A DNA stretch of 64,000 bases from Bimuria novae-zelandiae CBS 107.79. Taxonomy: Eukaryota > Ascomycota > Dothideomycetes > Pleosporales > Didymosphaeriaceae. The notes below the pieces were generated by a model. That model saw only the letters and a program-made list of their open reading frames with translations, was not told where the DNA came from and made no database searches. The stretch spans positions 951,966-1,015,965 of the forward strand of contig ML976669.1 in NCBI GenBank assembly GCA_010015655.1, given 5' to 3'. Of this stretch, positions 56,994 to 64,000 are shown in pieces. The position numbers were made by a program, and so were the translations under genes. Within the stretch, counting starts at the first letter, position 1; each line of letters opens with the position of its first letter.

Positions 56994-57300
56994 GGAGGGC
57001 CAGTGCTTGTGTGATATCCTATGAATAACGATTATGAGACTTTATTCTTCTTGTGCTCTGATCGGTTTGCGAGATTTTGTACAGCAATGTTCGGCGTTGA
57101 AGTTTTGGCTACAATATACCTCGCTAGTACACCTCCTAGAACAAGATGATGCTTCGTTTTTGGTGATGCGTGTTGCCATCTCATCTCGGTCTCGCCAATA
57201 TGCTAGAGAATCCGCTGGCTAGACGGCGCCATCCCATCCGCCTTCTGCCCACTGCGAATATAAAAGCCAGTATTTTGCGCCAGTAGTTGATTCTTCACAC
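56994..57300. other. spacer between SEC20 and array 2
   Basis: About 300 bp: SEC20 3' UTR, then a TATA-like GAATATAAAAGCC near 57256, just before the periodic units begin. No gene. Confidence 0.4.
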
Positions 57301-58039
57301 TTTGTCTTTCTCCAGGCTGGGACTAAAAGAACCTTGAACGTTTGTATGTCCTGGAGACTAAATTTCGGACAGGAACACGTGACGTGGCTCTGCCGTGTGT
57401 AAAAACAAGCGAAGTCACTCGAACATGGTTTCGGTGGACTAAAAAGTAGAAAAGCTAGGTTCTATGTGGCTCTGCCGTGTGGTTCAAAAAAGAACAGCGT
57501 TGGGAATCATGGGCTGGGGGACTAAAAACGGGAGTGAAGATGATTATGTGCCGCCGGGATCTCTTCTTCTAAAATAGCTCCTGGGTTGACTTGCATGTGG
57601 GGACTAAATCACGTCTCAGCGTAAAGCATGAGGCGCTCGTCTGTCTATAATATACCGGCAGATGGATATATGGGCGCTGTGCCGCCCGTCTTCGGTTCTA
57701 AAATCCACATAATGGATGGGCCATGCGGGGACGAAGGCAGGTATAAAATCAAGGGCAACCAGGCATGTGTGTTCTTTCCGCCTCTCACTCTTAGGATAAG
57801 AGTCGAGAAGGGGGTTTCAGAATTCATCATGAGGGTGGTGATACAAGAGAAAGACGAGATTGTACATGTGTTTCTGCCGTTGTCACCAAAAACGCCCAGA
57901 TACTGTTTCCATGTTCATCGCGAGCTCGTTGCGTGGAACTAGAACACAGTGTCCAAAATGGCATGCGCCCTCGTGATGTGGCACAAAATCACCAGGTACA
58001 CGACATAATGTCTTCGCTCCTTCGGTCTCAGTTGCTTTA

Positions 58040-58218
58040 TGTAGCCACGTGACTGACGTCCGAGGTGGTGTGTGTGGAAGGCACCACCTAGGTGCACGGA
58101 CTACTGAGTAAACAGACTCTCGCCCGCTTTCCTTTAGCCCAGAGAGACTCCTCACTCCACACCCTTTCCTGCAGATAGCAATATAGCTTGCTTGTCGATA
58201 TGCTTGCCTTCCCACACT
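58040..58218 (-). mobile_element. MITE-like element, copy 2
   Basis: The reverse complement of this stretch matches 5250-5429 over its whole length with scattered substitutions and small indels. Its inverted ends on this strand read GTGTGGAAGGCACC at 58073 and TGCCTTCCCACAC at 58205. It lies inside array 2 and breaks its periodicity, so it was inserted after the array formed, or was carried with it. Confidence 0.6.
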
Positions 58219-60037
58219 TTAGAGCTAAACTAAAAGCAAGTCCGAGTACTGATGTGATGTGAACCAAAAAGCGTTCTCAAGCTCAAGCATGTTTCTTCAC
58301 TTGCTTTCTTGCCAAAAGCTCGTATATCATCCACCCATGGTCTGCCCTTGCTCTTGCCTTTGTACACTAAAAAGCTTCCGAATAGGACGAAATGAGTGGA
58401 TCCCAGATCGGTTATAAGAACAACGTTTTCTTGCAGAAACTTCTACGTTTCACCTTTCTTGCTTTGAGACTTGGAGCTGTAAAAGGACAATATGGTAGAA
58501 ATGGTGTTGGGATACAAATATGAAGATAGTAAGCCCTATGGGTGTGTTGCTGGGGGTAACACTTTGTTTGAAAAGTTTCACCGGCGCCATGAAATATGCG
58601 CTGGAAGCTTTGTTTGCTAGACGAAAAATCATAATGGACCCTAGAGATGGCGGGTGCTGAGGGACGGATGAATCCGATGGTCGAAAAAACCATGGCGGTG
58701 CTGCGGGACGATTGGGATTCTTACTTCCTGGCCGGCGCCTCATGCACACACTTCAAGAACTCCAGATTTGCAGTGCAAAAGTGCATCAGGAAATGATATG
58801 GATTGGGAGCCAAAATAAAACCACGGTAGGGTCTACGCATGCGGCGTTGCTCCCCACGTCCAGAAGCGTTTATCGGAAGAGCTATGTGCGCCGGCGAAGC
58901 TAGACCAAGCATCCAAAGCTTACCCTTACCTCAAGATGAGTGGCCTCCTAGCTGGGGTATAACTATTCCGATACCTCAAACGTTCTCTCCGCTCACTACA
59001 CACCATACTCCAAGGATGGGGCACTAAAGATATGAGTGGAATGCCATGGGCTTGGAGACCAAAAGGACGCCCCGCAAGGATTATTTGGCTGCTTGTTGTG
59101 CATTAGAAAAACCAATTACAAGATGGACCGACTAATACGCGCTGTAATAGGGTCAAACAAATGTTTACCGCCTATATCTATGTGCAGAACCTCGGTGGAA
59201 CGAAAAATGATGACTTAGTGGTTTTTACTGCCATTCACGCGGTTCACACTCCAGGAGCGGGATCAGAAAGGCTCAAAGTGGGCCTTGGTATTCTAAAGGA
59301 GCCAAATCATGAAGTTCAACAACGTGGGTAAGTGGGCATGCTCCCAAAGCGTCCATAATCCGTGATCATGGGCACTGGAAGCTAAGATCTTTGTACCGAA
59401 ATCATTCCAGAGCACTTTTATGCGTGCCCTAAGCTGTAAATGAGGCGCCTACTATCTGTTGAGACTCATATGTTATGTTACACTCATACCGCTCCAGAAG
59501 GTAATCATCAAAAGCCACATACGCACCACACCATTCTAAACATCAAAAATTGCTCGAGCTACCACTCTATGGGTGGGTTTATTTTCCAAAAGACTGTCAT
59601 GTCGCTTGCATGGAGACTGAGAGCCTGCTTTCTGCCCTAAAACGGGTTATGAGCCCGGGATGTGCAGACTCTGAGTTGGTTTTAAGACCACCATGCCAGC
59701 CAGCGAGGCCAGCTCTTCGATGCTTCTTCCACTCCATGCTTGTAACCAAAATGTAAAACCCCCAGTATCCACGTCTGAGGTGACTAAAATTCCGCATTGA
59801 AGATTTTTATGGGTGATCGCCTGTCTGAAAAAAGCTTCACGGACACTGGGCAAGAGAACTCGGCACTAAATAAAGCATTCAGCGCACGAATGGTCCGGAA
59901 ACGAGTCCCTGGAACTAAAATGCTATGATCACGTTTCATAATCGTGTTCTTTGGTCGAGGAGCTTTTGTTTTTTCATAAGCCTAGTGTGACGGTTTAGGA
60001 CATGAAGCTTGGGCCACCCGCGTATGTGCGGCCCGTG

Positions 60038-60066
60038 CACGTGATCCACGTGATCCACAGTATATA
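60038..60066 (+). promoter_or_regulatory. double CACGTG box next to a TATA box
   Basis: CACGTGATC occurs twice in tandem (E-boxes at 60038-60043 and 60047-60052) and is followed at 60061 by TATATAG. This is a plausible bHLH-factor-bound Pol II promoter. No coding sequence follows; transcription would run through the 3' part of array 2. Confidence 0.45.
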
Positions 60067-61626
60067 GCTCCATAGAGTAGCTTCTCAATCAAAACAACGA
60101 TTGCCTCAACACTCTTTTTCGACGTCACACCTAGCAAACACAAGACCGAGAGAATCGAAGGTTTGAGCTACTGAAGCTATGTTTCTCTAGGTTTCGAGAA
60201 ACGACAGACCGACAATCCAAGAAGCAACCAGCATGTTGTGTGCTCAAAGGCTGAAAATGTATGTTTTCCGTGGCTGCTCCATCCGAATCAATAACGCAAT
60301 CCCTGCACATCAACGTCCTGCAAGAAAAGTTGCCATACCTCCGCCATGAGAAGCGGAGTGTCACACCAATGGTCACTGTTACGAAGGCTCAAGCACTTCC
60401 AAAAACGAGCGTCTAAGCTCTTGTAATCTTTTGCCTTGCGACAGCCAAAATATAAAACCATTCTCCTTATGGGTCCACGAGTGTGGATTCTATTGATCTC
60501 TAGCTGGAGCCCTTATACTTCCCACATTATCTACAGCTATCTATAGCTTTAAAAAGGTTATATGCTGTCTATTTATGTGCGACTGCTCCTGTGCTCGTAC
60601 TTCAACCACCATGTTTCGTTGCTTGCGATCTAGAATCTAAATCGAGCGAGAAACGATTGATGGGGGTGCGGCTTCTGTGTCCGGGACTAGAATCAACCAT
60701 AAAGTTCGCGTTGACACATGCACGACTTAAGAGTTACGGGAAAGAGGCTTTTTATCCGGTGGGTGGGGTAACCTGTTGGAGATAAAAGCCAGGCTCGGGG
60801 TATACCTAGGTATAATTCATCCATGTGGCTAGCTTCTTCACACCACTACCCAAATTTGCTTGGGAGACCAAAAGTCTATCGAGATAAAGTATGCTTTTAG
60901 GGCCAAATACCGTGCCCTGCGTTAACATTGGGTTCGCTACTTCAGAGCTAGCAATCAAAATAGAGAAAGAAAACATGAATGCGACCTTGTTCCTGCGGCG
61001 CAACAAAAACTGGAGGATTCCATCCATGTTCTCTGCCTTCGAGAGATCTTTTACCCATATCTGTGACTCCCAAGGCACTTTGACAAAACCGATGCAGACG
61101 CATCTTTAGGAAGCTAAAACATCGGCGAGGGTACACACGATTGGCTTTGCATGGGTATATAAATCCCTCGCGCTATCTTCTGTGCTCTCCTCTTCACATC
61201 GTTGCAGCCACTCGCAAGGCTAAAACTTAAGCCAGAAGTACACGATGTTCTGCGGACGAACCAAAAAGGTACATTCCGACCCCATGTCTGCCTCTTTGCG
61301 AAGCTCGCACGAGAAAAATTTCCGCAATCATCAAATGGAGGTGCCGTCCAGGTGTGATCAAAATGAGCCGGCGCTCGCAAAATGTTTCGTTCCTCCTTCT
61401 TCTCGAAATCCTCCTGTGACTTGATCAAATGTGCGGGAAAGCTAAAAAAGAGAAGGGACCTATTCTATGGCAGCGCCGCTCTGGGATTCCAACTAAAATG
61501 CGACTACACACAATTTATGGCTGCGTAACGTGCACGGACAGCTCATGCCCGGAGACACCTCGTGCCCCGCCGAACACCAAGCCGCGTCTTAACACCACAA
61601 CTTCAATAGACTATAACGCTACAGCC

Positions 61627-63060
61627 ATGGCACCTATTAACGATGTAATTAAAGATTTGAAATCGCGTGATCTAGGAGAACACTTTACGTTAAGGGAAGT
61701 TGCTAAAAAATACAAGGTTAATTACTTAACGCTAGGGCGAAGGTGGAGAGGCGTAATAGCGTCTTAGGAGGATAGATACTTAAATTAATAAGCTCTTAAC
61801 TAATAACAAGAGCTAGAGCTTATACAATATATTATAAAGCTTATAGAGAGAGGCCTTCCTTCTACGAGAAAGATAATTAGGAATTTCTTATCTAAAGTAG
61901 CCTATTAGTAGCTAAGCAATTAATGGGTTTCTCGCTTTATCACTAAACACTAGATCTATATAATCTTAAAGTAGACCACTACTATAGATCGTGTTCGCCA
62001 CCTGGCTAATTCTAAGTTAAAATACCGTCTCTATTTCGAGCTACTGCATCGAAAGATCACTAAATATCACCTTAAGGCTCAAGATATATATAATATAGAT
62101 AAGAAGGGCTTCTTAATTAGCTTAATAGGCAGAAGTAAGAGGATATTTAGCAGGCGTTAATAAGAGAAGAAGGAGGTTTAAGTATCTTTTTAGGATAGAT
62201 TACGCAAGTTCCTAACACTCCTAGCCTGCTATTGCGTTAATAGGAGCTCGCTGCCTCTAAGCCTTATCTACGTAGCTAAAAAAGGAGCTATATAATTAAG
62301 TTAGGTAGAAGATATTAAGGCAAGAGAATATAAGGTCTTTGTCTTATTATCTTTAACAGGCTAGTTAAACAACGATATAGGCCTAGCTTAGCTAGAGCAA
62401 GTGTTTAATCGCTATATAAAGTAGTAATTAGGAAGATAGCAATTACTTATCCTTAATAGCTATAGATCTTATGTTATAATAGAGTTTATTAACTACTATA
62501 ATCGTTACAGGATCCTCCTTATAATCCTTCCCCCCTATTTAACTTATACGCTCTAGCTGCTTAACGTAGTACTATTTAAGCCTCTCTCTTAAGCTTACTC
62601 TAACGAGCTTACTAACTATCTCTATAAGGCTTAAAATCTTATTCTAATTAAGAAAGGAGACTTCTTCCTACTTTTCTAGAGCGCCTAGATATCCTCCTTC
62701 ACGGAGAGCCTCATATTAAAGGCCTTCGAAGCTACTAGGATCTAGCCTATAGATGCCAACGTTATCCTCCGTAGATTTGCTAGCACGCCAGAAGCTAAGA
62801 GAAGCTTATTATTAGGGCTCTCTAATTATAATTAGAGAAAGATAGATCGATTAGTTTAAGCTACTATTACTAATAACTATTAGTATAAGGTAAGAAAGCT
62901 ACGTTTAAGCGTTTACTATCTCTCTATTTAGAATAAGCTTTTAAAGCATGAGAATAAGGGCTTAAAGGAGGCTCTTTAATATAAAAAGAAGCATAGGAAG
63001 AAGAGCAAAGTTCTTAACCTTTAATAGCGCTAGGAATATTATAATAGCACTATCTACTAG
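61627..63060 (+). mobile_element. RIP-degraded Fot/pogo-type DNA transposon
   Basis: The element's transposase starts at ATG 61627 with a 46-codon open frame containing FTLREVAKKYKVNYLTLGRR, the helix-turn-helix start of pogo/Fot transposases. From about 61768 the DNA becomes very AT-rich and the frame is riddled with TAA and TAG, yet remains readable: IREIIRNFL-like, NQWVSRFITKH, YNIDKKGFLI (first Asp region of the DDE domain), GDFFLLF, SFTESLILKAFEATRI and EAKRSLLLGLSN near 62830. Stops mostly sit where Trp or Gln would be expected, the mark of RIP on both strands. Terminal inverted repeats were not found. It cannot encode an active transposase. Confidence 0.85.
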
Positions 63061-63170
63061 TCTCCTGTTAGGATCTGTATTTAGCATCACCAGGCTAACA
63101 TTCTGAGACGGCCAAGGTCTTATGGGAGCCAATGGTGGCACAGCAATGGGCAAGTCACGTGACTGCTCGA
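63061..63170. other. non-RIP GC-normal segment
   Basis: A short segment of normal composition between two AT-rich relics, starting near TGTTAGGATCTGTATTTAGC. The TGTTAG start could be the edge of a long terminal repeat of the following retrotransposon; this is a guess from the TG start only. A CACGTGACTG box lies at about 63157. Confidence 0.3.
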
Positions 63171-63173
63171 AGC

Positions 63174-63307
63174 GCTCGAAGCGAGCAAGTCGAGCAGGTG
63201 CAGAAAGCCAAGGCTGCGCTCGACATGCTCGAAGCGAGCAAGTCGAGCAGGTGCAGAAAAGCCAAGGCTGCGCTCGACATGCTCGAAGCGAGCAAGTCGA
63301 GCATGCT
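63174..63307 (+). repeat. 53-bp tandem repeat, about 2.5 copies, with internal hairpin
   Basis: GCTCGAAGCGAGCAAGTCGA starts at 63174, 63227 and 63281, giving periods of 53 and 54 bp; the copies are nearly identical. Each junction contains an inverted repeat, CTCGAC-AT-GCTC-GAAGC-GAGC-AA-GTCGAG, so every unit can form a hairpin. It could be read as a short Lys/Ala-rich peptide, but this looks incidental. It sits between the DNA transposon and the retrotransposon relic and lacks RIP damage. Confidence 0.85.
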
Positions 63308-63317
63308 AAGTATATAG

Positions 63318-64000
63318 GAACATGAGGATAGACTCTTCCACCTTATGTTTAACCTATTTATTAATCTATCGTTTAGATTTACTTAGGCTCTTGTTAATTT
63401 AATTATAACGCACCTTACTTTAATACTAACACCCTATTAATAAGCGCGAGCTATTAATATACCTTTTCTTATCTTTAATATTACTCCTACTAGAGAACTA
63501 ACCTTAACCCTATTTCGGACTAGCTACCCGTAGGGACTTAATATCTTAAACACCCCTAATATAAGCGAATACGAGACCCTTTCTAATGCACTAGATATTA
63601 TTCTAGGGAACACTCTAGATAATAATAACAACAATGCTACTATTACCTATATTAAGGGAAGCCTTTACGCTAAACCTAATCTCTTTTACAGAGACCGTAA
63701 GCATATAGAACTATAAATCCTATAGCTTAACCTCTACTTCTACAGAACAAAGAAGGAATAGAATAAAGCTAATAAAACCATTTTTATGGCATCCTATATA
63801 AAAGGACTAGCCCTTACATAGATTCGACCATATCTTAACCAATACCTAGCTAAAGAGAACTCAGAGGGAGATGCTATTAACAAAATTATAAAAAACTATA
63901 ACGAGTTCTGCAAGAAAGTTAAACAGTACTTTAGAATAGCTAATTAAGAGGCTATCGCTAAAAGAGCTATCTAGTAACTTAAGCAAGTCCGCTTAGCTAC
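63318..64000 (+). mobile_element. RIP-degraded LTR-retrotransposon, gag part, runs off the window
   Basis: This very AT-rich DNA is readable as a gag capsid-type protein with stops at former Trp and Gln codons. Recognisable pieces are FYRDRKHIEL, FMASYIKGLAL, YLNQYLAKENSEGDA, IIKNYNEFCKKVKQYF and KRAI. They resemble Ty3/gypsy-type fungal gag. The left 300 bp (63318-63620) may be long terminal repeat and leader; no primer-binding site was identified. Only the 5' part is in the window and it is not functional. Confidence 0.7.

Larger units (their letters stand above)
57301..61500 (+). repeat. array 2: about 44-bp degenerate units (ATG ... A-run)
   Basis: Same organisation and orientation as array 1. 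Between 57323 and 57982 I placed 16 successive A-rich marks (mostly CTAAAA or CAAAA) with mean spacing about 44 bp. Typical cores are TATGTCCTGGAGACTAAA, ACATGGTTTCGGTGGACTAA, TCATGGGCTGGGGGACTAAA and GCATGTGGGGACTAAATC. Two units share GTGGCTCTGCCGTGTG exactly (57384 and 57466). The cores are G/T-rich here, whereas array 1 cores are C/T-rich. The pattern continues, interrupted by the MITE-like copy at 58040-58218, up to units ending near 61500 (for example ATGTTTCGTTCCTCCTTCTT followed by CTCGAAATCC at 61382). It abuts the Fot/pogo relic. Confidence 0.68.

Noticed and set aside
1..64000. tRNA or rRNA genes
   Set aside because: Looking for GGTTCGA-type B boxes with a matching A box and acceptor stem on both strands, I found no convincing candidate by eye; a covariance-model scan would be decisive.

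Overview
The window looks like nuclear DNA of a filamentous ascomycete (Pezizomycotina, probably a Dothideomycete; the class is inferred). It has compact genes with 41-60 bp GT-AG introns, fungal families (Rrn3, PEX5, SEC20 ending in RDEL, cyclophilin H, 2EXR/F-box paralogues, a GH114 fragment), and AT-rich transposon relics whose stop codons look like repeat-induced point mutation (RIP). Exon joins below were inferred by eye from splice sites and reading frame; nothing was searched or aligned by computer.

Layout. 0-5.2 kb: the 5' end of an unknown gene on the left edge, a GH114 gene broken beside a TACGG-rich repeat, and a mitochondrial PPR-type gene. 5.2-18 kb: dense housekeeping DNA with a MITE-like element, a small basic protein, an STE20/GCK kinase with a repeated C-terminal motif, RRN3, cyclophilin H and a membrane RING-H2 protein. 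18.6-23.2 kb: three related 2EXR/F-box-like genes in different states of decay. 23.2-30.8 kb: 7.6 kb without a recognisable gene, holding a long near-perfect hairpin. 30.8-39.3 kb: a DHDPS-family aldolase/lyase, an F-box pseudogene, PEX5 and a two-RRM protein probably sent to mitochondria.

39.95-44.55 kb and 57.3-61.5 kb: two long arrays made of about 44-bp, very degenerate units, each with an ATG-type 5' landmark and an A-run about 20-28 bp later, both in the same orientation. I know of no named element with this structure; it is the strongest candidate for something undescribed. Between the arrays lies an ordinary gene block: a TAP-like alpha/beta hydrolase, a glycine-rich RRM protein, a disordered unknown protein, inorganic pyrophosphatase, mitoribosomal mL53 and SEC20.

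61.6-64 kb: a heavily mutated Fot/pogo-type DNA transposon, a 53-bp hairpin-bearing tandem repeat, and a mutated LTR-retrotransposon gag relic cut by the window edge. The intact genes serve general cell functions (Pol I transcription, splicing, peroxisome import, retrograde ER SNARE, mitochondrial translation) and do not form a pathway cluster.
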